A stretch of 64,000 bases of DNA, from NCBI GenBank assembly GCA_001769275.1, contig MEOQ01000020.1, forward strand, positions 1 through 64,000, in the 5' to 3' direction. The DNA comes from Bacteroidetes bacterium GWF2_43_63 (GTDB lineage: Bacteria; Bacteroidota; Bacteroidia; Bacteroidales; DTU049). The stretch's first letter is position 1; each line of letters opens with the position of its first letter. The notes below the pieces were generated by a model that saw only the letters and a program-made list of their open reading frames with translations, was not told where the DNA came from and did not search any database. Of the stretch, positions 34,606 to 44,217 are shown piece by piece. The translations under genes were made by a program, and so were the position numbers.

Positions 34606-36429
34606 TTAATTTAAAAAACTCCATGTAACGCCAAACCGGAAAGCCCTGTCTTGGAGCGGATATCCGGGTATTTGCCAGTAATTCACCTTAGTGAATCCGG
34701 CCGTAAAATTTGCAAGCTCTGCAAAAACAACCGCCCGCTTAATCTGAGCCCGAACAAACACAGTCGGATAAACGAAGCCGCCTGTTTTAATATCGCGCTG
34801 CATATAAAAAATCTGAAGAGCAGGATTGTATGCGTCGGCAAAATAAGCACCATTGATCCACGCGCTGAGACCGGTCTGCAGGGTAAGCGCCTTTTTGAAA
34901 ACACTGTTTCGCATCGCAATTTCAGCTTTGGCAAACCATGGCGGAAGATTAATATAATTCGCATGACCAACATCCTGAACACCTGCAATGCCAGTTAATC
35001 GAAATCTTCCAAACTCCACATCAGCAGCCAATTTCAGCCCGGCAGCAGATCCTTCGCCCCCTTGAGCAAACGATGTTCCGTTGAAATACATGTAATCGGA
35101 AAACTGTGCGAAATATCCGGAAATGCTGAGTCCGCCAAAATCAAGACCACCAACGCCCATCAATGTTTTTGTCTGATTCCAGTTATGATTCCAGCTAATG
35201 TGATTACCGTGATATTTGAAATAGTAAATCTGAGGGCTAATCAAACAATAGCTGAAACGAAGGTATGGCCGCCATTTCAGGGAATCGTTACTAACAAATT
35301 CAATATGCAGATCGTGATCGCTGATTCCCTCAGACTCAAATTCAACCGACGCGTTTGCCACCAGTAAGTGCCCTTTTATCAAATTCACCGACAGTCCACT
35401 TTTCAGGATTTTCTGAGAAAGTACAGTATCAGAGCCGGCGTTATACAGATGGTCATCCGAAATAAAAACGCCAGCATGCCAGCGAAGCAGCTTAGAATGC
35501 CGATTTCCAACCATCAACGTGTTTTCGAATGCATAATGGTTAACGCTGTCGGCGGTTGCAGCCGCTGTCCATGCAGTATAATAACTGCTGTCGGGATCGA
35601 AGCTGTCGGAATAGATATGCCGCTCGCGGCGCAGATTGAAAGTATGCTGAAGAAATAAACGATGGTCGCCGTCCTTCTTTCCGCCAAAGCGAATTTCGTT
35701 GGTCACAAAATAATCGTTCTGGCGAAAACGGTTTTGAGCCGACAACAGATTTATTTCGGTCAGAGCCCGGTCATAGACCGTAGTATCGATAAATTCGTAG
35801 TTATACTTTACGCCGCCGTTTTCCTGCTGGTAAATACGGTTAAGAATGAAACCAGCATTGAGATGATACACTTTCGATTTCGTCGTAAATGAGGTGACAG
35901 CAAAAAAATTGCTCAGACTGTTCTTCTGATTCTTATATGCTCCGGGCGAATTGATAAGCCGGTAATTGAGCGTCAGCCGCCATGAATCAGTCAGTGGCTG
36001 TGAGTGTAAGAAATCGAAATACTGCTCACGTTTATAACCGTTGGAATAGGACGCAACTGAAAATGGCAGAGTGTCTAAAAAAATCGGAATATTTTCTCTG
36101 AAAAAAAGATATTCATCGGGCCGGTGAAAAAAAGCAAAAAAATCAGGGTGAAGTTCATCGACATGTTCCGGGAACCACAGTAGCTGATAAGGCGCGCCCA
36201 TACTACCGTTGCTGGCAGTCCACGTTAATGCATTCAAGGGATTTAAGCCGGTAAAGGATTTCAGATCTGCAGTGAACTCAACAGAATCTTCAGTTAGAAA
36301 AAAATCGGGCGACAGCGTTGTGAAATGGACCAGAAGCGTATCGCGGGTCAGAGAATCGTGCTTGTGTTCCTGTGCTGAGAGCAGCACCGGGAAAAACAAA
36401 AGAACAAACAGGCCTCGAAATATTCGCAT
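34606..36429 (-). CDS. Putative porin (Porin_10-like outer-membrane protein)
   Basis: The 607-residue product has a signal peptide (MRIFRGLFVLLFFPVLLSAQ), a short periplasmic-like N-terminal region and then a long series of amphipathic strands to the end, where the last strand closes with FRFGVTWSFLN, as outer-membrane barrels do. The general pattern and conserved parts such as YSNGYKREQYFDFLHSQPLT and GGLDFGGLSISGYFAQFSD fit the Bacteroidota putative porin family. A general diffusion or substrate pore is inferred. It lies just upstream of ychF and has no known-operon partner. Confidence 0.78.
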   Translation of the reverse strand: MRIFRGLFVLLFFPVLLSAQEHKHDSLTRDTLLVHFTTLSPDFFLTEDSVEFTADLKSFTGLNPLNALTWTASNGSMGAPYQLLWFPEHVDELHPDFFAFFHRPDEYLFFRENIPIFLDTLPFSVASYSNGYKREQYFDFLHSQPLTDSWRLTLNYRLINSPGAYKNQKNSLSNFFAVTSFTTKSKVYHLNAGFILNRIYQQENGGVKYNYEFIDTTVYDRALTEINLLSAQNRFRQNDYFVTNEIRFGGKKDGDHRLFLQHTFNLRRERHIYSDSFDPDSSYYTAWTAAATADSVNHYAFENTLMVGNRHSKLLRWHAGVFISDDHLYNAGSDTVLSQKILKSGLSVNLIKGHLLVANASVEFESEGISDHDLHIEFVSNDSLKWRPYLRFSYCLISPQIYYFKYHGNHISWNHNWNQTKTLMGVGGLDFGGLSISGYFAQFSDYMYFNGTSFAQGGEGSAAGLKLAADVEFGRFRLTGIAGVQDVGHANYINLPPWFAKAEIAMRNSVFKKALTLQTGLSAWINGAYFADAYNPALQIFYMQRDIKTGGFVYPTVFVRAQIKRAVVFAELANFTAGFTKVNYWQIPGYPLQDRAFRFGVTWSFLN

Positions 36430-36585
36430 GATTCAGATTGAGATGCAAAGTTAGGAAGAAATGATTTAAGAACAAGGATTTGAGATATGTGATTTTTGAT
36501 GTCAGGGATGAATGCAAAAAAAGCTTCTTATCATATCCAGCATAGCTCACTAATCACCGCTCGCTGCACCCGCTGCAGAAAGAGT

Positions 36586-37323
36586 TCACTTCACCTTCAC
36601 CACCACCTCTTTTACAATCTCCAGCGCAGTTGAATGTCCGGATACATCTGAAAAAAGTTCACCGGAGGCACCTGAATGATGGCCATGTCCGATGAGTTTC
36701 AATTCGTATTTTTCAGCCGGAGATTTCAGATCAATGGCCTCAGAAGCATATACCAGCGAAGGCTGACCAGAGGTTGCATAATAAGCATCATCCGGAAAAC
36801 GGGTTGTAGTCCAGCTTCTGTTGAAGTCGAACGCCTGATTGATTTCAAGAAATACCCGAACTGATTGTTTCAGCGTTGAATCACTTTTCGATTTCAATAC
36901 AAAATTGTTAAGTGGTGTTGGCCCTGTGTAGGCATCGGCAATGGATGTTGCTGCGGTGGGAACATAAAGTCCATCGGACTCAATTACATTGCGCTTGTGC
37001 GACCAGTAAGGCACCGTGGCAGGCCTGCGGCGAGGGCCTGGAGACCATTTCCCGCTTTTCGTATCGCCATGCTGAAAATATCCGGTTGCCACCGATTTGC
37101 TTATATACAAAGTCTGAATGTAATCTCCTTCTGATGTTTCGAGCCACAAAGCAATTACAGGATGACTGAATTCCCTGCCTTTCTGAAAAGAAATTTCGAA
37201 TGTCTGTCCAACGCCTTTTACGTTGGTGACCATCTGCACCGGTTCAGTATCTCGCCTGTCGGAATGACGACAAGAAGTGAATACTAAGACTGAAATCACG
37301 GATAAAAATATGATCTTTTTCAT
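36586..37323 (-). CDS. Lipoprotein with DUF2271-like domain
   Basis: The 245-residue product has a lipoprotein signal (lipobox VFTSC, Cys18). The mature part (from about residue 40; TFEISFQKGREFSHPVIALWLETSEGDYIQTLYI) resembles the DUF2271 family of periplasmic proteins, which tend to occur near iron, flavin or PepSY genes. A later segment GHGHHSGASGELFSD contains a His cluster that could bind metal. It lies 12 bases after the TonB receptor gene and is surely co-transcribed with it. A role in metal uptake is inferred from this; the DUF assignment is moderately sure. Confidence 0.65.
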   Translation of the reverse strand: MKKIIFLSVISVLVFTSCRHSDRRDTEPVQMVTNVKGVGQTFEISFQKGREFSHPVIALWLETSEGDYIQTLYISKSVATGYFQHGDTKSGKWSPGPRRRPATVPYWSHKRNVIESDGLYVPTAATSIADAYTGPTPLNNFVLKSKSDSTLKQSVRVFLEINQAFDFNRSWTTTRFPDDAYYATSGQPSLVYASEAIDLKSPAEKYELKLIGHGHHSGASGELFSDVSGHSTALEIVKEVVVKVK

Positions 37324-37335
37324 GGGTTTTTCAGT

Positions 37336-39723
37336 TTAAAATTCAACAATAATACCGACCGTTGGCAAAAGTGTTCCCGAAGCATTTTCAATTCTCTTCA
37401 TTTCATAGCGCTGCAATGCAACCGGATCTGACGGGTTGGTAATTATATAATTCCCGGACGCATCGGAAGCAGGGAGAAAAATATCCTGCGACTGCGCTTT
37501 GAAACTATATGCATTTTGAATATCCATATATATAGTCAGACTCCATTTATCAAAAAAGTATTCTTTGTCCACGCGCACATCGAGCTGATGAAATGGTTTG
37601 AACCGAAGCGTGTTGTAAGCATCGAAATCGAGATAGGGCCGTCCTTGTGCTTCCCAGGCCTGCACCAGCGATGACGTGTATTCATCATAAGGAGTGTAAG
37701 GAGCACCTCCAGAAAATTTCCATTTTATTCCAAGAGTCCAGTGTCGTTTGAAATTTTTGCTGCCAAGCACGTTTATTATGTGGCGCGCATCCCAGGCCGA
37801 AGGGATAAAGTTACCGTCCAGGCCGGAAAATTCGCTGCGCACAAAAGTGTATGTAAACAGCATGTTTAATTTATCTACAACTTTGCGCCGATACTGAACC
37901 TCAAAGCCAAATGCACGTCCCTTTCCCGACGATTGAACCGGTTCGTCACCCACTACACCAAAGTCGCCGCCTTTATTCGCAAGACTTATAGAATCGCGCA
38001 GAGAGACCGGATACTTGTTGTATCCTTTATAAAAAGCTTCCATCGTGAATTTGCTATCCGCATCCGGATTAAACTCAACGCCGGCGATATAATGTGTAAC
38101 GCCGATGGCCGAAAGATTATTTTCTTTGTTAACCAACACGCCTCCATCGCGATAGCCAAGTGTGGTATAGGCCGGCAATTGAGTATAACGAGCCGCCGAC
38201 AAAGTGGCATACCAGCGCTCAGTCAGACTGTAATTGAGACTCAGTCGGGGAGAAAGCTGGTTCAACGGATTCAGCATCTCTGAATCGTACGTGTTGGCAT
38301 CCGTTCTCAAGCCAATATTTACTCCAAGGCGGCTGTTCATCAGTTTACCGCTCACCTGGCCAAATGCAGCGAATCTGAAAAAAGTGAGCTCCGAGCTGTA
38401 GTTAAGGGTCAGGGGATTTCCTGCAGTAAAGAACTTCTGAAAAGTAGTATTTGAATACTTGTCGTATTCGGCCGAAGCCCCGGTGAGCCAGCGCCAACCT
38501 TTGGTAAAAAATACATTTTCAAAACGGAATTTGTTCTCAATTTCATCCGAAGTATAATCCTGGATTTTCAATGAATCGGTCTCAACATTATCCTGATATT
38601 TGTAGGAGGAATTCCGGAACATATTGCGCGACAAGATGTAATTGATATAACCGTTTTTCTTGAAATGGCGGTAAGTCGCACCAATAGTGTAATTCCATTG
38701 ATTGGTTTCGGGCAGATACGACAAAATGTACCGTTGTTCTTCAGTTTCATTTTGCTTTAGATTCAACCGATTCACATCGTATGCACCAAGACTGATGAAC
38801 GTTATTTCGTCGGAGTTTTTGAGTGTTGTTTTGGTTTTTATCAAATAATCGTTGTATGTCGGCAGAAAAGGCAACCCAATGGCCGAAAACAGAAACTGCA
38901 AATAAGAGCGTCGGTAGCTTATGAGCAATCCGGTATTTTCGGTCAGCGGCCCGTTGTATGACAAAGCAAGATCTGAAGCACCAACAGCAAAGCGATGTAC
39001 CGCTTTATCCTTGCTGGGAGTAATTAAACTCATATCAAGAACAGAGCTCATGGCATTTCCTGTATTGGTCTGAAAAGAACCGGTATAAAACTTTGCTTCG
39101 CGAATAAAGTCGGCATTGATGATACTTGCCGGCCCGCCCGAAGCGCCCTGCGTGGCAAAATGATTCAAGTTGGGAAATTCGATACCGTCGATGAAAAAAC
39201 GATTTTCGTTGGCGCCTCCGCCCCTAACTATCAAATCATTACGCTGAGCAGGCGTTTGACCAACTCCCGGAAAAGACTGAACAATTTTCGAAATATCGCG
39301 GTTTCCGCCCGGGTTTTTCTCAATTTCGCTGATGCCGATTGTTTGCAAAGCCACTGGACTTTCGATGTTTCTTTCGAAGGTTTTGGCAGTCACAGTGACT
39401 CCGCTTAGGGTGGTAATATTCTCCGAAATGAAAATTTCAATATAAGATTCATTGGAGTTTGTCACCATCAGTTCAGGGGTTATTTTTGAAGAATAACCGA
39501 CCGAGGACACTTGCAGCTTCACAAAACCTGTTGATATTCCGGTAATAACAAAGTTCCCATCAAAATCGGTCACGGAACCCACGGTAGTATTTTGAATAAC
39601 GACATTGGCAAAAGGAACCGGCTGATTTGTTTTTTCATCACGCACAACACCGCGAACAACGCCATTTTGGGCAAAAGAAATATGTGCGAGGACTATCAGG
39701 ATAGTAAATATGTATTTTTTCAT
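37336..39723 (-). CDS. TonB-dependent receptor
   Basis: The 795-residue outer-membrane receptor has a signal peptide (to about residue 18), a CarboxypepD_reg-like domain (about 20-105; VVRGVVRDEKTNQPVPFANV, GSVTDFDGNFVITGIS), a plug domain (about 115-235; IVQSFPGVGQTPAQRNDLIV, then RGGGANENRFFIDGIEFPN) and a 22-strand-type barrel to the C-terminus. Length fits a siderophore or metal-type receptor rather than a SusC protein, and no SusD gene is near. Two -7-like boxes lie upstream on the minus strand (TAATTTTG at 39743-39750 and TATATTTG at 39755-39762). Its substrate is unknown; the downstream His-containing lipoprotein suggests a metal. Confidence 0.9.
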   Translation of the reverse strand: MKKYIFTILIVLAHISFAQNGVVRGVVRDEKTNQPVPFANVVIQNTTVGSVTDFDGNFVITGISTGFVKLQVSSVGYSSKITPELMVTNSNESYIEIFISENITTLSGVTVTAKTFERNIESPVALQTIGISEIEKNPGGNRDISKIVQSFPGVGQTPAQRNDLIVRGGGANENRFFIDGIEFPNLNHFATQGASGGPASIINADFIREAKFYTGSFQTNTGNAMSSVLDMSLITPSKDKAVHRFAVGASDLALSYNGPLTENTGLLISYRRSYLQFLFSAIGLPFLPTYNDYLIKTKTTLKNSDEITFISLGAYDVNRLNLKQNETEEQRYILSYLPETNQWNYTIGATYRHFKKNGYINYILSRNMFRNSSYKYQDNVETDSLKIQDYTSDEIENKFRFENVFFTKGWRWLTGASAEYDKYSNTTFQKFFTAGNPLTLNYSSELTFFRFAAFGQVSGKLMNSRLGVNIGLRTDANTYDSEMLNPLNQLSPRLSLNYSLTERWYATLSAARYTQLPAYTTLGYRDGGVLVNKENNLSAIGVTHYIAGVEFNPDADSKFTMEAFYKGYNKYPVSLRDSISLANKGGDFGVVGDEPVQSSGKGRAFGFEVQYRRKVVDKLNMLFTYTFVRSEFSGLDGNFIPSAWDARHIINVLGSKNFKRHWTLGIKWKFSGGAPYTPYDEYTSSLVQAWEAQGRPYLDFDAYNTLRFKPFHQLDVRVDKEYFFDKWSLTIYMDIQNAYSFKAQSQDIFLPASDASGNYIITNPSDPVALQRYEMKRIENASGTLLPTVGIIVEF

Positions 39724-39930
39724 TAAATTCGATTTGTAATTGCAAAATTAGTCACAAATATACAAGAAAACGAAACACTGTGATATGTATCATGCGTACA
39801 ACCGACTCGAATCAAAACCGTTGCTGATTTACAAAACATTACCTGATTCACGAATATTCCCTGAGATATCAAGAATCGTTGGTTGATAAATAATTCACAT
39901 CTTAACGATGAAAATTTGGGAATAATATTG

Positions 39931-39938
39931 TAAATTTG
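39931..39938 (+). promoter_or_regulatory. -7 promoter box TAAATTTG of the outer-membrane protein gene
   Basis: TAAATTTG matches the -7 consensus and ends 42 bases before the ATG at 39981. The gap 39724-39980 is shared with the divergent receptor gene. Confidence 0.55.
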
Positions 39939-39980
39939 CAACATTAAGAACGAACAAAGTCTAAACTAAAAACGACTGTT

Positions 39981-40868
39981 ATGAAAAAAATCCTCATCTC
40001 TTTAACAATGGTTTTCGGAATCATTGTCATGGTTAACGGACAGGAACTTGTAAGCAAGAAAGGTTTTACCATTCTTCCTGAAACCGGTGACTATGTAATT
40101 GGTTTCAATGCTGTTCCCGTTGTTGACTTTTTCCTGAACGCAGCTGACATCATGACCAACGCCGGCACAACTGCTCAGCATCCTGGTTATGTTACAGGTT
40201 ACAATCAGGTTCTCGTTGGTAAGTATTTCCTGGACGACACAAAAGCAATTCGTGGAAAACTGGCCATCAACAGTGGCTCTGCTACAACAAAAACCTATTA
40301 TGACGATCCTTTCGACATCACTGCAAACCCGCTCGATCCGACACAGTGGGGCGAACTGGAAGACGTCAACAAAGTAGGAGCTACAAACATCATTCTTGGT
40401 GGCGGTTTGGAATTCCGTCGTGGTCACAACCGCGTTCAGGGATTCTATGGTGGTGAACTCCTCCTTGGATTCATGAGCAACTCAACTCATAACACCTGGG
40501 GTGTTGAAATGAACAACGAATCAATCACCAATGGTTACACCAACGGTGACGGTTCAGCTCTTGCTGGCCGTACTCTTGATCAAAGCAGCGGCATGGCCAT
40601 TACTTTTGGTCTCCGTGGTTTCGCCGGTATTGAGTATTTCTTCGCTCCGAAAATTTCTATTGCAGCTGAATTCGGTTGGGGCTTTGGTATGACTACCAAC
40701 CCACGCGGCTCAGTTACAGTTGAAAACTGGGATGCAGCAGCAGTTGCTCCTGAAGAAGAAACAAACGAAGGTGCAAACGGTGGCAGCGCAATGGGCTTCC
40801 AGGTTGACAATGGCGTTGGCCAGACCCTGATGCCTTCTGCAGCTCTGATGATGTATTTCCACTTCTAA
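39981..40868 (+). CDS. Outer-membrane beta-barrel protein, probably abundant
   Basis: The 295-residue product has a signal peptide (MKKILISLTMVFGIIVMVNG) and alternating strands with Gly/aromatic turns (LGGGLEFRRGHNRVQGFYGG, FGLRGFAGIEYFFAPKISIA), ending LMPSAALMMYFHF as a barrel does. Codon choice is noticeably C/T-ending and regular, and a strong terminator follows at once, so high expression is likely. It is divergent from the TonB receptor. No specific family or function is recognised beyond outer-membrane protein. Confidence 0.8.
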   Translation: MKKILISLTMVFGIIVMVNGQELVSKKGFTILPETGDYVIGFNAVPVVDFFLNAADIMTNAGTTAQHPGYVTGYNQVLVGKYFLDDTKAIRGKLAINSGSATTKTYYDDPFDITANPLDPTQWGELEDVNKVGATNIILGGGLEFRRGHNRVQGFYGGELLLGFMSNSTHNTWGVEMNNESITNGYTNGDGSALAGRTLDQSSGMAITFGLRGFAGIEYFFAPKISIAAEFGWGFGMTTNPRGSVTVENWDAAAVAPEEETNEGANGGSAMGFQVDNGVGQTLMPSAALMMYFHF

Positions 40869-40886
40869 GTCATAGAAGATCCTATT

Positions 40887-40919
40887 ACAAAAAAAGCCGG
40901 CATTAGCCGGCTTTTTTTG
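40887..40919 (+). terminator. Strong rho-independent terminator
   Basis: AAAAAGCCGGC and GCCGGCTTTTT form a stem around the loop ATTA, followed by a T run. It lies about 20 bases after the stop of the outer-membrane protein gene. The A and T runs extend the pairing, so it could also work leftward. Confidence 0.9.
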
Positions 40920-40920
40920 T

Positions 40921-41232
40921 TTTAAGAAACTGAGGTCAAGATCAAGAAAAAGGTTAAGACCAAGGTTGAGGTTAAGGAGCGAAGCTCAAAAACAATTAAA
41001 AAAACTCCTTTGAAGGAACTGCTCCGCCCCAGAGGGAATAAACTCCGCAGTTCAAAATCAATTACCCCGAGTGAAAAACCTATAGAAAAGCTCCAATAGC
41101 ACTTAGAGCACAACAACTGTTAACCCGGTACAGCGTTCCGGAAGCTCAATAAAACGCCCCGTGAAGCGACCTGACAACAATAAAAAAATAATCCCAACTC
41201 CCTCTCAGAGCTGACAACTGGCAACTGGCCAC
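40921..41232. repeat. 312-base gap with GGTTAAG-type words
   Basis: No gene is seen. Bases 40930-40980 are a run of GGTTAAG/GAGGTCAAG words; 40952-40973 repeats 31626-31647 with one change. Near 41210-41232 is a short CAACTGGCAACTGGC word repeat before cysN. Confidence 0.6.
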
Positions 41233-42510
41233 CTAAATAATCATCCCCGCACCAACGGTTTCATTGGTTCCTTCGTCAATAAGGATGACGCTGCCGGTAA
41301 TTCTGTTCAGACGGTATTTGTCATAAAAGACAGGCTGAGTCGTACGCAGACTTACACGAGCGATTTCGTTCAGGCCGATATTCTTGTCTTCAATATTACG
41401 GTGAAGCGTATTGATATCAACTTTATACTTCACTTCCTTCACAAGGCATCGCAAGTCTTTTGAAGTGTGCTTAAGTCCATATTTGCCACCGATTTTCAAT
41501 GCTTTCTCATTCATCCAAACCATCATAACATCGAGGTCCTGACCTACCTGCGGCACATTGTTTTCGCGAACAATCATATCGCCGCGGCTAATATCAATTT
41601 CATCTTCCAGTATCAGCGTAACCGATTGTGGAGGAAAAGCTTCTTCAACCGGGCCTTCAAACGTATCAATTCTTTTTATTGTAGTTGTAAAGCCTGATGG
41701 TAGTGCCATAATTTTGTCACCGGGCTTGAAAACTCCACCGGAAATCCGACCGGCATAGCCACGATAATCATGGTATTCATCTGAAAAAGGACGGATAACA
41801 TACTGAACCGGAAAACGACAATTAATGAGATCATAGTCCGATGCAATATGAATAGTTTCAAGCATATACAACAACGTAGGGCCCTGATACCAGTTCATGT
41901 TTTCTGACCGATCGACAATGTTGTCTCCTTTTAAGGCAGAGATTGGAACAAAACGAATATCGTTTATTTCGAGTTTGGAACTGAAGTGTTTGAAATCTTC
42001 AAGAATCTTGTCGTATACGTCCTTGCTATAATCAACCAGATCCATTTTATTAATACAAAAAATAACGTGCGGAATACGCAACAATGAAGCAATGAAAGCA
42101 TGACGTCGTGTCTGCTCAAGAATGCCTTTGCGGGCGTCAACCAGAATAAGCGCCAGGTTTGCCGTAGAAGCGCCAGTGACCATGTTGCGTGTGTACTGAA
42201 TATGACCCGGAGTGTCCGCAATAATAAACTTACGCTTCGGAGTGCTGAAATAGCGATATGCTACATCGATGGTAATGCCCTGCTCGCGCTCAGCTCTCAG
42301 CCCGTCGGTGAGAAGGGCCAGATTGACATACTCCTCTCCTCTTTTTTCGGAGGCGGATTTCACTGCTTCGTACTGATCTTCGAAAATCGCCTTCGAATCG
42401 TACAGTAAACGTCCAATGAGTGTACTTTTTCCATCATCGACACTACCCGCGGTTGTAAACCGCAGCAATTCCATGTTGAAATATTCGTCGCTATTAAATT
42501 CTTCGTTCAT
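41233..42510 (-). CDS. cysN: Sulfate adenylyltransferase subunit 1 (GTPase)
   Basis: CysN hydrolyses GTP to drive the synthesis of APS from sulfate and ATP by CysD. The 425-residue product has P-loop GSVDDGKSTLIGRLLYD, the switch DGLRAEREQGITIDVAYRYF, DTPGHIQYTRNM and NKMDLVDY, then EF-Tu-like domains 2 and 3. It is the stand-alone CysN form with no fused CysC. It is third in the cysC-cysD-cysN unit, 9 bases after cysD. Confidence 0.96.
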   Translation of the reverse strand: MNEEFNSDEYFNMELLRFTTAGSVDDGKSTLIGRLLYDSKAIFEDQYEAVKSASEKRGEEYVNLALLTDGLRAEREQGITIDVAYRYFSTPKRKFIIADTPGHIQYTRNMVTGASTANLALILVDARKGILEQTRRHAFIASLLRIPHVIFCINKMDLVDYSKDVYDKILEDFKHFSSKLEINDIRFVPISALKGDNIVDRSENMNWYQGPTLLYMLETIHIASDYDLINCRFPVQYVIRPFSDEYHDYRGYAGRISGGVFKPGDKIMALPSGFTTTIKRIDTFEGPVEEAFPPQSVTLILEDEIDISRGDMIVRENNVPQVGQDLDVMMVWMNEKALKIGGKYGLKHTSKDLRCLVKEVKYKVDINTLHRNIEDKNIGLNEIARVSLRTTQPVFYDKYRLNRITGSVILIDEGTNETVGAGMII

Positions 42511-42519
42511 GATATTTGA

Positions 42520-43422
42520 TTAAAAATAGCCTTCTTTTTTCCTGTCTTCCATTGCGCTTTCAGAGCGTTTGTCATCGGCCCTGTTTCCGCGTTCTGTCTC
42601 GCGCGATGCGGCCACTTCGGCCACAATTTCGTTCAGATTGTGGGCTTCAGAAAGCACCACTCCTGTGCAGGTCATGTCGCCAATGGTACGGCAGCGCACG
42701 GTCCTTGTTTCAAGAATTTCTTCGTCTTTCATGGCCATAAAAGGAGCCCATGCAAGCCACATTCCATCGCGTTTGAACACTTTTCGATCGTGACTGTAAT
42801 ACAACGACGGAATCTTGATATTATCGCGGCGGATATACATCCACACATCGAGTTCGGTCCAGTTCGAAAGCGGAAAAACACGAAAGTGTTCCCCCATTTT
42901 CTTTTTACCATTAAAAAGATTCCAGAGTTCTGGCCGCTGATTTTTTGGATCCCACTGCCCGAATTCATCTCTGTGGCTGAAGAATCGCTCCTTTGCACGT
43001 GCCTTTTCCTCGTCACGTCTTCCTCCGCCAAGCATGGCGTCAAATTTATTTTTCTCGATGGTATCGAGCAGGGTTATCGTTTGCAAGATGTTTCGACTCG
43101 ATCCAATCCCTTTTTCTTCCACAGATTTACCTTTGTCAATTGACTCCTGAACACTGCCGACAATAAGTCTGGCGCCAAGTTCCTGCGCAAGATCGTCGCG
43201 GAAAGTAATCGTTTCATCAAAATTATGTCCGGTGTCGATGTGGACCAGTGGAAAAGGAATTTTCGAAGGCCAAAAAGCTTTTCTGGCAAGATGTACCATG
43301 ACTATGGAATCTTTTCCACCGGAGAAAAGTAAGCCCGGATTTTCAAACTGAGCTGCTACTTCCCGCATGATAAAAATGGATTCTGCCTCCAGTTCCTGAA
43401 GGTGATTCAAACTGTAGTTCAT
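42520..43422 (-). CDS. cysD: Sulfate adenylyltransferase subunit 2
   Basis: CysD is the catalytic subunit that makes adenosine 5'-phosphosulfate (APS) from ATP and sulfate. The 300-residue product has the PP-loop LLFSGGKDSIVMVHLARKAF (about residues 32-51), the VHIDTGHNFDETI and LGGGRRDEEKARAKERFFSH motifs, WNLFNGKKKMGEHFRVFPLSNWTELDVW and the usual C-terminal Arg-rich tail. Length is typical. It overlaps cysC by four bases (ATGA) and precedes cysN by nine bases. Confidence 0.97.
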   Translation of the reverse strand: MNYSLNHLQELEAESIFIMREVAAQFENPGLLFSGGKDSIVMVHLARKAFWPSKIPFPLVHIDTGHNFDETITFRDDLAQELGARLIVGSVQESIDKGKSVEEKGIGSSRNILQTITLLDTIEKNKFDAMLGGGRRDEEKARAKERFFSHRDEFGQWDPKNQRPELWNLFNGKKKMGEHFRVFPLSNWTELDVWMYIRRDNIKIPSLYYSHDRKVFKRDGMWLAWAPFMAMKDEEILETRTVRCRTIGDMTCTGVVLSEAHNLNEIVAEVAASRETERGNRADDKRSESAMEDRKKEGYF

Positions 43423-44063
43423 TTTTCCTTTCTGTATTTAACCTGTTTTAAAACCTGACGAATCAGGTATCGGGTGCTTTTATTTATATCCCAGAGATCG
43501 GTTCTGATCTCAACGGTTGGATGAGTCGGTGGTTCATAAGGGGAATCAAATCCGGTCATGTTCTTTACCAGACCCAGCCGGTATTTTTTGTACAAGCCCT
43601 TCACATCGCGAAGTTCGCAGATTTCAATCGGGCAATTGACAAAGACCTCAACAAAGCGGTCTTCACCAATGATCTTTCGGGCCAGATCCCGGATTTCATG
43701 AGTAGGGCTAATAAAGCTACATAAGACAATAAGACCTGAATCGCTGAACATTTTAGCCACTTCCGCAGTCCGGCGGATGTTTTCGTGTCGGTCAGCATCG
43801 GTGAAACCCAGGTCGGAGCAAAGTCCGGTACGGATCACATCGCCATCAAAAACCTTGGTGAAATATCCCTTTTGCAGGATTGCAGTGTTAAGACTATCCG
43901 AAAGTGTTGTTTTACCGGATCCGGAGAGACCTGTAAACCAGATTACCAAAGGTCGCTGTCGGTTTAAGAACCGGCTTCTGTTGCGTCGGATAAAGCTATT
44001 GAAATCCGTCCATTGAGTTGGATTTGCATAGCGTTCAGCACTGCTTCTTCTGAATTTAATCAA
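43419..44063 (-). CDS. cysC: Adenylyl-sulfate kinase
   Basis: CysC phosphorylates APS to PAPS, the donor for sulfation or for PAPS reduction. The 214-residue product has the P-loop WFTGLSGSGKTTLSDSLN (about residues 41-58), the APS-binding block FDGDVIRTGLCSDLGFTDADRHENIRRTAEVAKMF and the FVEVFVNCPIEICELRDVKGLYKK motif. The only usable start is TTG at 44063: an in-frame stop lies five codons upstream and no ATG follows before the P-loop. It is first in the unit and is preceded by a consensus promoter. Confidence 0.95.
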   Translation of the reverse strand: MIKFRRSSAERYANPTQWTDFNSFIRRNRSRFLNRQRPLVIWFTGLSGSGKTTLSDSLNTAILQKGYFTKVFDGDVIRTGLCSDLGFTDADRHENIRRTAEVAKMFSDSGLIVLCSFISPTHEIRDLARKIIGEDRFVEVFVNCPIEICELRDVKGLYKKYRLGLVKNMTGFDSPYEPPTHPTVEIRTDLWDINKSTRYLIRQVLKQVKYRKEK

Positions 44064-44079
44064 TTGTTGAAGTTTTCAG

Positions 44080-44110
44080 CAAAGATAAATATATCCACGC
44101 ATACCGCCAA
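44080..44110 (-). promoter_or_regulatory. Consensus promoter of cysCDN
   Basis: Reading leftward: TTG (44110-44108), a 20-base spacer, then TATCTTTG (44087-44080), a full match to the Bacteroidota consensus. The TTG start of cysC lies only 17 bases past the box, so the leader is very short. Confidence 0.8.
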
Positions 44111-44195
44111 GCTGATATTTATCAGGCAAAATATTTACAAAATCGTATTCTCAAACTTGCGGTTAAATACCATTTCCCGGATTTCGGAATTTTAT

Positions 44196-44203
44196 TAGCT
44201 TTG
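44196..44203 (+). promoter_or_regulatory. -7 promoter box TAGCTTTG just before an ATG
   Basis: TAGCTTTG matches TAnnTTTG and ends 15 bases before the ATG at 44218, so transcription would begin a few bases before the start codon. No -33 TTG is visible at normal spacing. Confidence 0.5.
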
Positions 44204-44217
44204 CAAAAACCTTACTG

